Of a DNA stretch of 38,602 nt, positions 1-7,678 are shown piece after piece. Position numbers and translations under genes: made by a program. The DNA lies in NCBI GenBank assembly GCA_004211695.1, contig SEEV01000150.1, positions 1 to 38,602 of the forward strand, read 5' to 3'. The notes beneath the pieces were generated by a model. That model had not been told where the DNA came from. It was given only the letters and a program-made list of their open reading frames with translations, and searched no databases. The stretch comes from Rhodococcus sp. (in: high G+C Gram-positive bacteria). Its GTDB lineage: Bacteria > Actinomycetota > Actinomycetes > Mycobacteriales > Mycobacteriaceae. The first letter of the stretch is position 1. Each line of letters opens with the position of its first letter.

Positions 1-75
1 GCGCACGCCGTTTTCCGTATCTGTAGCGACCTGACCTTAGACAAGCCGGAACGCTACGGGGACAACGGCGTGCGC
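1..75. repeat. Imperfect inverted repeat at the left window edge
   Basis: Bases 1-12 (GCGCACGCCGTT) are the exact reverse complement of bases 64-75. An inner pair, 23-28 GTAGCG and 52-57 CGCTAC, extends the fold. The left arm starts at the window edge, so the true extent is unknown. It could be a terminator, the end of a mobile element or a folded remnant. No gene can be called in 1-148: a frame is open from base 1 to 294 but has no recognisable domain and runs into the flavohemoglobin gene on the other strand. Confidence 0.45.
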
Positions 76-148
76 CTCTACGCCGCCCTCAAACCACCCA
101 CAGATCGGTCAGTAGAGCCAGATTTCAAAGATTTGGTGGCGTCGGCGC

Positions 149-1306
149 TCAGTACAGCGGGTCATGGCGAATGTTGCAGGTATCGACTCCGGCGGCCATC
201 AATCGATACTTGGTTGTCTGGACCATTGACGGTGATCCCACGACTTCGATGTCGTGATCGGTCCAGTCCGCGTATTCGGCGACCACACGGCTGATCTGGC
301 CGGTGAGTGGATCGTGCACCCCGCCCGAGGTGTGCGAGGTTCCAGTGACCCACCACGGATTGTCGCTGTACTCGGTTACCGCGATGACGGTCAGCCGCGG
401 ATTCGTCCGCGTCAATGCCCACAGCATGTCGAGGTCGTACAGGTCACACGGGTAGGTGCCGCCGACAAACAGGTGCGTCCGAGGGTTGCCGTCGAGCTGT
501 GCGGTGTCCATCAACTGCGCTCGCAAAGGAGCGATTCCGGTTCCTTCGCCAATCATCAGCCGACTTCGGCGAGGTTCTCGCCACAAACCGAGAGAACCGA
601 GTGGTGATCCGATCAGCCAGGCGTCGCCGATCTGTGACTCTCCTACGATCGCGGGACTCACCCAGCCACCAGATACTCGTCGCACATGGAACTCGACGAC
701 CCGGTCCGCTGTGGGTGGTGTTGCCAACGACAGGTAACGCCACATTCTGGGACGGCTGGGTACCTGCACGCTGACGTACTGTCCCGGTTCATACGACATC
801 GTGTGGTCGAGTTCCAGACGCACGATGGCGAGGTCGTCGAGTACTCGGCGGTGTTCGATCACCCTGCCCACATGTGTCGGGGGTCCCTCGTCGGAGTTGG
901 CGGCCTCGGTCATGATCGAGGCGATGAGTGCGATCGTCAGACGCCACGCGTGATCCGTCTCGTCGGTCCAGAGTTCAGGTCCGGCAAGGGCCAGCGCGGC
1001 GACGAGTGCCTCGCCGACGGCGGTGTAGTGCTCCTCTGTGACTCCGTATTTGCGGTGATCTCGTCCGAGTTGGGCCAGCAGCGGGAGTACGGATTCCGGT
1101 GTCTCGAGTTGGTCGATGACGTAGCTGATAGCCCGCATCAGCCGATCGCGTTGCGTGTCCATGGCTGCCGGGAAGTGTTGGCGGGTCTCGGGATGAGTGG
1201 CAAATAGGATGGCGTAGAAGGAACGTGCGAAGTAGTCCTCGCCTTCAGGGATCGGTCGGATAGATTTGAAGCTTGATCGGACCAGTGAAATCGTCAGGGG
1301 ATCCAC
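149..1306 (-). CDS. Flavohemoglobin-like protein (globin plus FAD/NAD reductase)
   Basis: A 385-residue protein with an N-terminal globin domain (about 1-135) and a C-terminal ferredoxin-reductase module. By alignment to E. coli Hmp, Tyr31 (B10), Phe45 (CD1) and proximal His84 are present, so haem binding is likely. The NAD-binding loop reads GEGTGIAP (253-260). The FAD motif is R-Y-L-S (190-193) where the family normally has R-x-Y-S, so flavin binding may be altered, as in the divergent mycobacterial type II flavohemoglobins. The classical role is NO dioxygenation, but this variant may do something else. GTG at 1306 is chosen because the family start, x-PLTISLVRSSF, begins there and gives the usual length. 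The frame stays open upstream to 1567 without globin-like sequence. Confidence 0.85.
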   Translation of the reverse strand: MDPLTISLVRSSFKSIRPIPEGEDYFARSFYAILFATHPETRQHFPAAMDTQRDRLMRAISYVIDQLETPESVLPLLAQLGRDHRKYGVTEEHYTAVGEALVAALALAGPELWTDETDHAWRLTIALIASIMTEAANSDEGPPTHVGRVIEHRRVLDDLAIVRLELDHTMSYEPGQYVSVQVPSRPRMWRYLSLATPPTADRVVEFHVRRVSGGWVSPAIVGESQIGDAWLIGSPLGSLGLWREPRRSRLMIGEGTGIAPLRAQLMDTAQLDGNPRTHLFVGGTYPCDLYDLDMLWALTRTNPRLTVIAVTEYSDNPWWVTGTSHTSGGVHDPLTGQISRVVAEYADWTDHDIEVVGSPSMVQTTKYRLMAAGVDTCNIRHDPLY

Positions 1307-2105
1307 GGCAATCGGTGCCCTCTGTTTTCGTTCGGAATGGTGCGTGTCGTCCCCTCCTCCCCGGACGAGTTCACGCTGATCGTGGTGACGTGAGCGGCGT
1401 GCCAGGGCTGAGCGAGTGCCGATGATGCTTAAGTCTGAACCCCTCATGTGGTCGAAACCGGTGTCGCTGCGAAAGGGACAATGCGCGACAGCTCCGCAGG
1501 ACAAGTGGCCTTCAGCCGGTGCCGGTGACGGCGAGGCTATCGGCACTGAGGACATCGTCAATCTCACCTCATCGATAGGGTCGGATGGATTCCGCCGGGT
1601 TCCGTTTCGCGGACGTAGTCAGCTCTTTCCGGGGTGTTTCTCTCGGATTACACACCTGGTGAGGCGTTCGCGGGCACGCGGTGGTGATTTACGGTCGAAT
1701 GCGAAACGAATCAGCGGGATCACACTACCAATTGGCGACCGCAGCGATCAGCTGCTCGGGTCTGCGAAAGACTGCGGCCTGACGCACAGTTACGGCGCGG
1801 CGTGGTGGCGCCGATCAGGTTCACGCTACGAACTCGAATCTGTGGGGTGAAAAACACGGCGCCTCTACGTTGGTGGGCGGCGGAGAATCGGCAGGCGCGA
1901 ATATGTCTCCGACCTGTGGGTAGTCCGGTGATGGCCCCTTTCGGGGCGCGCGCCGAGGATCTTTCATGTCGCAAAAGCTGGCAGAAATCAGTAATTGACG
2001 AGTGAAAAATCAATGCCTACGGTAATTCCAGATGTGAGCGGTATCACTCGGCACTGTCGCGGCGTGCTGTCCGTCAGCGGCGAGGCTCACTCCAATCTAG
2101 TGAAA
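1307..2105. other. Intergenic stretch, no gene supported
   Basis: About 800 bases between the minus-strand flavohemoglobin gene and the plus-strand SCP2 operon. Short open frames occur on both strands, but their composition (Arg/Ser-rich, no domain, no good ribosome site) marks them as chance. It should contain the divergent promoters. No convincing -35/-10 pair could be assigned by eye. Confidence 0.5.
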
Positions 2106-2119
2106 TGTGCATATGCACA
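2106..2119. promoter_or_regulatory. 14-bp perfect palindrome upstream of the SCP2 operon
   Basis: TGTGCATATGCACA is its own reverse complement and ends 39 bases before the first ATG of the operon. Position and symmetry fit an operator for a dimeric regulator of the operon; the regulator is unknown. Confidence 0.45.
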
Positions 2120-2158
2120 GCCGATTTGAGACAGATAGACTGAACAGGAGTCGAACCG

Positions 2159-2572
2159 ATGACCGACAAGCTGAAGTTTTTCTCGCAGGAGTGGTGCGAA
2201 CTGGCGCTCGAGGCTGTCAACGCGAACGCGGAGGTGTACAAGGGGTTCAAAGACCCCGATTCGTTCACCAACCGCATGGAATTCGGCACCATCGGTAAGG
2301 ACGACGTGGTCTGCCATATCGAGTGGGAGAAGGCCAGGATCATCTCCTGGACGATCCGCAAGTTCGACGAGAGCGACCTGTGGTTGAAGATCAACGGGAC
2401 CCTCGAGACGTGGCAGCGCGCGGCCGAGGGCGACGCCGAGGGCGGAAAACTGCTGCTGGCCGGAAAAGTCAAATTCGCCAAGGGGCCGATGTCGGCGGCC
2501 ATCGAAAATGCCGGAGCCTTCAACAATTTCCTGTTGTCGTGGGGACAGGTGCCCACGGACTGGGACGTGTGA
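2159..2572 (+). CDS. SCP2 sterol-carrier-like protein, first gene of the operon
   Basis: A soluble 137-residue protein with the layout of a single SCP2 lipid-binding domain. An amphipathic N-terminal helix (FSQEWCELALEAVNAN) is followed by alternating strands, a segment G-K-L-L-L-A-G-K-V-K-F typical of the late SCP2 strands, and a terminal helix (SAAIENAGAFNNFLLSW). No signal peptide or membrane segment is seen, so it should be cytosolic. AGGAG lies about 8 bases before the ATG. SCP2 domains bind sterols, acyl-CoAs or other hydrophobic ligands. Being first before a second SCP2-like gene and five membrane-anchored proteins suggests it loads or accepts a lipid for that membrane module; this role is inferred. 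Confidence 0.8.
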   Translation: MTDKLKFFSQEWCELALEAVNANAEVYKGFKDPDSFTNRMEFGTIGKDDVVCHIEWEKARIISWTIRKFDESDLWLKINGTLETWQRAAEGDAEGGKLLLAGKVKFAKGPMSAAIENAGAFNNFLLSWGQVPTDWDV

Positions 2573-2677
2573 CCCGATAAACAAACGGCCCGTGCGGGAC
2601 TCGCGTGTTTCCAGGCGAGTCCCGCGCAGGGGCCGATGTGACATATCGCTGACCCCTGCTGTGAAAGGCCATGATCA

Positions 2678-3133
2678 ATGACCACCGTTGAATCCGAGAC
2701 ATACCCGGTCACCGTGTACGACGGGGAGGACGCGAACGGCGTCGCCAGCATCGTCGGGATGCTGATCGGGCAGAACATCGAAAACTTCCCGTCCCGAGTC
2801 AAGTTCGCACGCAAGATCTCCCGGCCGGTGTCGATCTACAGCACCGACACCGACAGTGCCTGCACGATCGTATTCGGCACCGACGAGGCAATTGTCTACA
2901 ACAACATCGTGGGTCGGCCCAGCGTCACCATCAGTGCCAGCGTGGATCAGATCCTCGACGTGTCACAGTTGCCGATGAAAGCAGGCGGTTTGATCCCGGT
3001 GGGCTTCTTCACCAACCGTGGGATGACGGTGCTCGGCGGAATCCTCACGCACAAGCTCGTGGTGAAGGGTCTTCTTACCCACACGCTGACGGCATTGCGC
3101 ACCATTGCGCTGGTCTCGGTCGTCGAGTCATGA
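2678..3133 (+). CDS. Second SCP2-like protein
   Basis: A 151-residue protein whose order of elements again resembles an SCP2 domain: V-S-I-Y-S-T-D-T-D-S-A followed by C-T-I-V-F-G-T-D-E-A, then a G-R-P-S-V-T-I-S-A-S strand, a DQILDVSQLP helix start and the closing L-V-V-K-G-L-L-T-H-T-L segment. The C-terminus is hydrophobic but broken by charged residues, so a true membrane span is uncertain. It follows the first SCP2 gene by 105 bases and its stop overlaps the next start (ATGA, 3130-3133), so it is translationally coupled to the first membrane protein. Similarity to SCP2 is judged by pattern only. Confidence 0.75.
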   Translation: MTTVESETYPVTVYDGEDANGVASIVGMLIGQNIENFPSRVKFARKISRPVSIYSTDTDSACTIVFGTDEAIVYNNIVGRPSVTISASVDQILDVSQLPMKAGGLIPVGFFTNRGMTVLGGILTHKLVVKGLLTHTLTALRTIALVSVVES

Positions 3134-3777
3134 CGGCGATTTCGAGCCGGAACCGTCACACCCTCGATGCCGAGGCCACCATGCCGATCACATCACCCGA
3201 TGAGATCGCACCGGGCGGATTCGCCGATCCGCCGCGGGGCGCCTCGACCCGAATGAATGTGGCGCGCGTGCTCCTGGTTCTCGCGCTGATTCCGGTGGGT
3301 GCGTTATACCTGTATCCCCGGATCTACGACTTGACGGCCACGCCCTATCGGCTCGACCAAGCGGTGGTGTCCGCCGGCAACTACAACCCGGCCCTGGACC
3401 AGATTGTCGAGCACGAGAAGGTCACGCTGGACGCGTTCGACGCGCTCGACAAGATGAAATCGTCACTGGCGAGTGTCCTGAGCACCGATGCGGCCGTGAC
3501 CGCTGAACTCAACACCCTCACCGGACAAATCACCGGCGACGTGCAGAAGACCCTCGACCTCGCCGGCGCGAACGTGACCGATCTCGTCGCCTCGCTCGAC
3601 ACGCTGACCGCGCACATCAGCTCACTCCAGTCGCCGGTCGACGGCGCCACGGCGGCTGTCGCCGGCGACCGCGCCACCTTGGACGCCATCCTCACCGACG
3701 CACGATCAACTGCCGCGAAGGTCTACAGCGCCCGCCTGTCGGCGGAAGAATCCGCCAACGACCTGTCTGGAAAGTAG
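3130..3777 (+). CDS. Membrane-anchored coiled-coil protein 1
   Basis: A 215-residue protein of unknown function. Residues about 1-40 are polar, 43-62 (VARVLLVLALIPVGALYLYP) form one membrane span, and the remaining 150 residues are Ala/Leu/Thr/Asp-rich with heptad-like spacing of Leu and Val. That predicts a long coiled coil or helical bundle outside the cytoplasmic membrane. The same plan recurs in the next four genes. It resembles the tail of Mce proteins, but no MCE domain is present. ATG 3130 overlaps the previous stop; later Met codons (residues 18 and 42) are possible starts and would keep the span. Confidence 0.8.
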   Translation: MTAISSRNRHTLDAEATMPITSPDEIAPGGFADPPRGASTRMNVARVLLVLALIPVGALYLYPRIYDLTATPYRLDQAVVSAGNYNPALDQIVEHEKVTLDAFDALDKMKSSLASVLSTDAAVTAELNTLTGQITGDVQKTLDLAGANVTDLVASLDTLTAHISSLQSPVDGATAAVAGDRATLDAILTDARSTAAKVYSARLSAEESANDLSGK

Positions 3778-3787
3778 GAGAAGTACC

Positions 3788-4321
3788 GTGATTTTCTTCG
3801 GACGCCGCGGCGGGCCGGCGCGCCTGGTTCTGTCGATCGTCGCGGTGGGTGTTCTCGGCCTGCTCGCCTTCGTCGTGTTCAACCTGAACTCCCGACTCGA
3901 CAACCAGCAGATGGCCAACGAAACGAGCATCACCGCCTCCCAGGGCATCGTCGATGTCAACGATCGACTGACCAAGCAACTCGCACAATTGACCGAACTT
4001 ACCCATACCGCGCAAACCGCGCTCGATGCCACCGCCGCACTCGGGCCGCTGCTGACCAAGCTGGACGAAGCGATCACCCCGGCAGCGCAGATGCTTGCCA
4101 GCAGCACCGACGGGGCACAACTGACGAACGAGCAACTGACCAACATCCAGGGCATCCTCGGCGAGGTCCAGAACACCGTGCTCCCGCTCGTGTCATCCGC
4201 GGAAGCGTTCGGCGACCAGGGGCGCCAGCTGCTGGCCATCGTTCAGGGCCTCGTCAGCGACCTGCAAGGCTCGGTTGCGGCCGCGCAGACCATCAACCAG
4301 ATGCTTCCGCTCCCGGGCTGA
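3788..4321 (+). CDS. Membrane-anchored coiled-coil protein 2
   Basis: A 177-residue protein with a short basic N-terminus (FFGRRGGPAR), one membrane span at about 11-32 (LVLSIVAVGVLGLLAFVVFN) and a Gln/Leu/Thr-rich helical tail (V-N-D-R-L-T-K-Q-L-A-Q-L-T-E-L). The basic N-terminus predicts an N-inside, C-outside orientation. The start is GTG at 3788, with TAGGAG (which includes the previous stop codon) about 8 bases upstream, so it is coupled to the preceding gene. No enzyme motif, cysteine or lipobox is visible. It may oligomerise with its operon partners through the coiled coil; this is inference. Confidence 0.8.
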   Translation: MIFFGRRGGPARLVLSIVAVGVLGLLAFVVFNLNSRLDNQQMANETSITASQGIVDVNDRLTKQLAQLTELTHTAQTALDATAALGPLLTKLDEAITPAAQMLASSTDGAQLTNEQLTNIQGILGEVQNTVLPLVSSAEAFGDQGRQLLAIVQGLVSDLQGSVAAAQTINQMLPLPG

Positions 4322-4373
4322 ACCCACCTTCTCTGCCCCGACCGATCTGTACCTACTCTCGACTGGACGTGAT

Positions 4374-5078
4374 ATGCAGCAGGGCACCGACTTACCGCCA
4401 GAGGCGTACCCCCGCCGAGGCCTGGCCGGACTTCAGCGACTCGATATCCCGGCATCGGCGCTGCCCTACCGAAAGGGCGTACTGCCCCACCGGTTGGACA
4501 TACCCACCACTGCGACACCGAGTTCCACCGGGTTCGCCGTAGCCACCGAATGGATGGGCCGCCTCGCTGCGGTGCTGGCCGTGGTCCTGTTCGGGCTGGT
4601 GTTGGCGGCCATCCACAAGGGTGAGCTCGTGCAGGACAGCGCGCGGACGATCGTGGACAACTTTCGGCTGACCAACGAGTACTTCGCCCAACGGGCAGAT
4701 CTCACCGCCCCGGCCACGGCGCACAAGCAACTCGATGAGCTGGCAGGGGTGTTGGCCCAGCTCAATACCGCAACTGCCGCTGACGTCGATCACCTGGCCG
4801 CGCTGCTGCCGGATGCGCGGGCGTTGCTCGCCGCCGGGCAGGGCGACACCGCGATCGCAGGACAGCTCGCGACCGTTGCCACCACGTTGCAGGGTTCCGC
4901 GGCTTCGCTGCATCAAATTTCGGCGGACGCGAACACCACCGTCAGCGATGTGAACAACGAGCTCACCACTGCGATCGATCTCGTGAACGCACTCAACGCG
5001 GAGCTGACGCGGACGACGAACAAACTTGCGCTGGTTCCCGAACAGGGAGCCTTCATTCCTGCACCGGGAGGGAACTGA
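4374..5078 (+). CDS. Membrane-anchored coiled-coil protein 3
   Basis: A 234-residue protein with an unusually long, Pro-rich cytoplasmic N-terminus (about 58 residues, with repeated L-D-I-P segments), one membrane span at about 60-80 (MGRLAAVLAVVLFGLVLAAI) and a 150-residue Ala/Leu/Thr-rich helical tail ending A-F-I-P-A-P-G-G-N. ATG 4374 is chosen: the frame is open back to 4275, but that part overlaps the previous gene and is Arg/Ser-rich noise. The ribosome site is weak. The stop overlaps the next start as TGATG (5076-5080). Function unknown. The proline-rich cytoplasmic arm is the only one in the set and could contact a soluble partner. Confidence 0.8.
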   Translation: MQQGTDLPPEAYPRRGLAGLQRLDIPASALPYRKGVLPHRLDIPTTATPSSTGFAVATEWMGRLAAVLAVVLFGLVLAAIHKGELVQDSARTIVDNFRLTNEYFAQRADLTAPATAHKQLDELAGVLAQLNTATAADVDHLAALLPDARALLAAGQGDTAIAGQLATVATTLQGSAASLHQISADANTTVSDVNNELTTAIDLVNALNAELTRTTNKLALVPEQGAFIPAPGGN

Positions 5079-5725
5079 TGATCACCAAGAAGGCATGGCT
5101 CGGGGTAGTGCTGGTGCCGGGGCTGGCGCCCGCCGTGCTGCTCTGCGCCGTCAACGGGTTCCTTCCCGGACTCGACGACGTCGTCGACCCGCTGGGGCGA
5201 CCGTCGCAGCTGAGTCTCGAGGTCATCGATTCTGCCGGCCAGTTCGACACCCTCACCGGCATCCTCGTCCCCAAACACGCCCAGCTCGCCGGAGACATCC
5301 AGGCGCTGGACCCGCTCGCCAACGACCTGGAAGGCCTGACCACCAAGGCCGGAGAGCTGACGGGACAATCCAAAGCACTCAATGCCTCCACCGGCGACGT
5401 CAGCACGATCGCGGAGCCCCTGCCGACCCTGGTCGCGAACGTGACCGACCGCGCCAACCAAGCGAGCCCGACGGTGGCGGGACTGTCGACGGCGGTCGGC
5501 TCGGTCACCACGCAACTCGAGGCCATCAACCAGGGACTGACCACGATCGAAGGCACCCTGGGAACGCTCGGCCCCAAGGCGACTGCCATCGCGGCGACCC
5601 TGGCGAACGTCGAGGAAGAGGCCCGGCACATCCAGGAACTCGGACCGCTGCTGGCGGTTGTCGGGCCCCCGGTCAATTCCCTGAACCTCCCCGCTCTCGG
5701 CGTCGCGACCACCCCCAACCCGTAA
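5078..5725 (+). CDS. Membrane-anchored coiled-coil protein 4
   Basis: A 215-residue protein with the set's usual plan: M-I-T-K-K basic start, hydrophobic segment about 6-26 (AWLGVVLVPGLAPAVLLCAV), then a helical tail with repeated L-x-x-L-x-x-x-A patterns. The hydrophobic segment could also be read as a signal peptide, but no clear signal-peptidase site follows. The start codon overlaps the previous stop, indicating translational coupling. Runs such as LEAINQGLTTIEGTLGTLGP resemble the helical stalks of Mce and methyl-accepting proteins. No catalytic motif is seen. Confidence 0.8.
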   Translation: MITKKAWLGVVLVPGLAPAVLLCAVNGFLPGLDDVVDPLGRPSQLSLEVIDSAGQFDTLTGILVPKHAQLAGDIQALDPLANDLEGLTTKAGELTGQSKALNASTGDVSTIAEPLPTLVANVTDRANQASPTVAGLSTAVGSVTTQLEAINQGLTTIEGTLGTLGPKATAIAATLANVEEEARHIQELGPLLAVVGPPVNSLNLPALGVATTPNP

Positions 5726-5779
5726 CGCTCGGACTGGTCAGATACTGACACGGAACGAGTGAAAGGCAGAACACACAAC

Positions 5780-6304
5780 ATGTTTCGGCTCTCCTGGCCG
5801 ATTGCCCTGGCATTCACCATCGCACTCTTGTGTGGCATTCTGATCGTCACGCGAGACTTGAGCATCACCAATGACATCTTCAAGGACGGTGTCAATCAAG
5901 CGAAAACCGTGGACAAGACCACCAACGACGCACTATCCGGGGCGAAGGAATTGCCTCCGGCGAACGCCGCCATCAACCAGGGCCTTCCAGAAGTTGTCGG
6001 GGTGCTCAACTCGCTTACCCGCGCGGACCAGACCCTCGACGATCTCGGCACCCAGCTCCAGGCGCTCGGTGACGCCCTGAAGTCCGCGGATGCCCCACTC
6101 GGCGGCATCATCGACGCAGGTGCAGCTGCTGCCGATCAGGCCAATGCCGCCGCCGTTCCCGCGGGGCAAATCGTGCACACCCTGGCGGACGAGGACGCGA
6201 AAGTACAAGCACTCGGCCCCTTGTTGGACCGATCACTCGCCCTCGGACAAACGATCGACCAGAAACTGCGGATCGCGCTGATCCTGCCGGTCATCGGAAA
6301 CTGA
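5780..6304 (+). CDS. Membrane-anchored coiled-coil protein 5
   Basis: A 174-residue protein: M-F-R-L-S-W start, one membrane span at about 6-26 (PIALAFTIALLCGILIVT) and a helical tail rich in Ala, Gln, Asp and Leu, ending in a short hydrophobic patch (IALILPVIGN). ATG 5780 is preferred over an in-frame GTG at 5759, because AAAGG lies upstream of it and the span then starts at the usual distance. This is the last gene of the run; a strong hairpin follows 28 bases after the stop. Function unknown; the repeated architecture suggests a hetero-oligomer with genes 1-4. Confidence 0.8.
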   Translation: MFRLSWPIALAFTIALLCGILIVTRDLSITNDIFKDGVNQAKTVDKTTNDALSGAKELPPANAAINQGLPEVVGVLNSLTRADQTLDDLGTQLQALGDALKSADAPLGGIIDAGAAAADQANAAAVPAGQIVHTLADEDAKVQALGPLLDRSLALGQTIDQKLRIALILPVIGN

Positions 6305-6332
6305 CACGACACCGATACAGCTGACCGACACT

Positions 6333-6375
6333 GCCTCGGATACTCCGGGCACGAGAGAGCCGGAGTATCCGAGGC
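6333..6375. terminator. Strong hairpin terminator between convergent genes
   Basis: Perfect 16-bp arms, GCCTCGGATACTCCGG (6333-6348) and its reverse complement (6360-6375), with an 11-base loop. There is no U run, as is common in high-G+C actinobacteria. It lies between the end of the SCP2/membrane operon (+) and the end of the PhyH gene (-), so it could act in both directions. Confidence 0.85.
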
Positions 6376-6453
6376 GGTGTCGATCGGGGCTTGAATACCT
6401 CGGTCCGCATGTGGGTCGGGAGCGGCTGAGCCACCGCCGGGGGGCGTGATCAG

Positions 6454-7377
6454 CTATCGTTTCGTGGGAGACGGCCGGTGGTGCCGGAACCTCTCAGTCA
6501 TGGCGCGGGGGGTCTGCCATACAACGGGGAACAGGTCGCCGCTGATCGGGGAGCCGGGGGTCATCGGAGGGACAGAGAACCCGCCGATGCTGGCAATATG
6601 GTCGAAGCTGGTGCCGGGCCTCGGATCCCAGACGACTTGGTCGCCGGTGAAGATCGTGGTGACGGCGCGGCGGGGGCGACTGGATTGGTTGGCGGGCGAT
6701 CCGTGGACGGTCTTCGGATGGTGCAGCAGCGCATCGCCCGGCTCGGCGTCACCGATGAACCATTCATGGTGGTCGTAGTCGGTGGAGAAATCGGGTGGTT
6801 CGGGGTAGGGCGAACGTTGATAGACGGCAGCAACCTCAGGATTGCCGCTGAAACTGCGGGGTCGGTAGACCGGACCGAGGTGTGAGCCTTTCAAGTAATG
6901 AACAGCGCCATTGTCGGTTGTGACGGTGTCGAGCGGGACCCAGATGCGGAAGTACTGATCACCGTCGATAGGCAGATAGGCGAAGTCCTGGTGGAAGGGC
7001 GCACCCTGCGCCGACCCCGGCTCCTGCGCGAACACCTGGTCGTAGAAGAATCGGAGCGACCTCACCCCAGGATGGATTTGGCGGGCGATGTCCTTGGTCG
7101 GCCCGCACAGCGCCCAGGCGTCGAACGCTGAGTCGACGAAGCGCGGAAACGCCTGGGAGAAGAAGCGAGGCTGACCCGGGGACGTGTAGTTCTGAGAGGT
7201 GGCGTGCACGTCCGTCATCAGCCGATCCACCGCGGTCCGGAGATAATCGATCCACGACGGAGCGATGACGGCCTTGAGACGAGTAACTCCATTGACAGCG
7301 AAATCCGCCCGCTCCTCGTCGGTGATCTCGCGGAGCAGCAGCTCCGTGGGATGGTCGATGTGATGGTTGGTGGTCAT
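6454..7377 (-). CDS. PhyH-family Fe(II)/2-oxoglutarate dioxygenase
   Basis: A 307-residue protein with the phytanoyl-CoA dioxygenase fold. The iron ligands are visible as H129-x-D131 in APFHQDFAYLP and distal His225 in TVHGSPAN, with R-P-R-R (about 234-237) placed to bind the 2-oxoglutarate carboxylate. These enzymes hydroxylate unactivated carbons; the substrate here cannot be told. ATG 7375-7377 is chosen because AGGA lies 6 bases upstream and the usual N-terminal helix (L-L-L-R-E-I-T-D-E-E) follows. The frame is open back to 7623 without domain sequence. It lies 300 bases downstream of an enoyl-CoA hydratase on the same strand. Confidence 0.88.
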   Translation of the reverse strand: MTTNHHIDHPTELLLREITDEERADFAVNGVTRLKAVIAPSWIDYLRTAVDRLMTDVHATSQNYTSPGQPRFFSQAFPRFVDSAFDAWALCGPTKDIARQIHPGVRSLRFFYDQVFAQEPGSAQGAPFHQDFAYLPIDGDQYFRIWVPLDTVTTDNGAVHYLKGSHLGPVYRPRSFSGNPEVAAVYQRSPYPEPPDFSTDYDHHEWFIGDAEPGDALLHHPKTVHGSPANQSSRPRRAVTTIFTGDQVVWDPRPGTSFDHIASIGGFSVPPMTPGSPISGDLFPVVWQTPRAMTERFRHHRPSPTKR

Positions 7378-7678
7378 TAGCATTCCTATGCAGGTGGTGA
7401 CCGCGGCAGCGCGGCGGGTCATCGTGATATGGGCTTCTCCGCCCGGGCAGTGAGATCGCCGAACGGTGTCTACCGGGACGGTCCTTCTGATTGCACAGAG
7501 GCGGAGCAGGGTGGCGGTGGCCGTCCGGGTGATCATCGTGAGAATCTGCAACGAGTCAGCAGGATCGTTGTGTCCGCCGGGCCGCGGGTGGCCCCGGTAG
7601 CTCAGGAGCAGTGTGGGACCCACCCGCAGCCTGATGAATGGCGGCGGGGTGATGGAGCGACAGAGGCCCCGTCGGCAC
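7378..7678. other. Intergenic stretch, nothing recognised
   Basis: About 300 bases between two minus-strand genes. It should contain the leader of the dioxygenase gene. No hairpin, palindrome or small gene could be supported by eye. Confidence 0.45.

Noticed and set aside
70-294. Plus-strand frame open from base 1 to 294
   Set aside because: No domain, Arg/Pro-rich end, and it overlaps the well-supported flavohemoglobin gene. It could be the end of a gene to the left but cannot be supported.
1307-1567. N-terminal extension of the flavohemoglobin
   Set aside because: The extra 87 residues are low-complexity and lack globin similarity; the family start fits GTG 1306.
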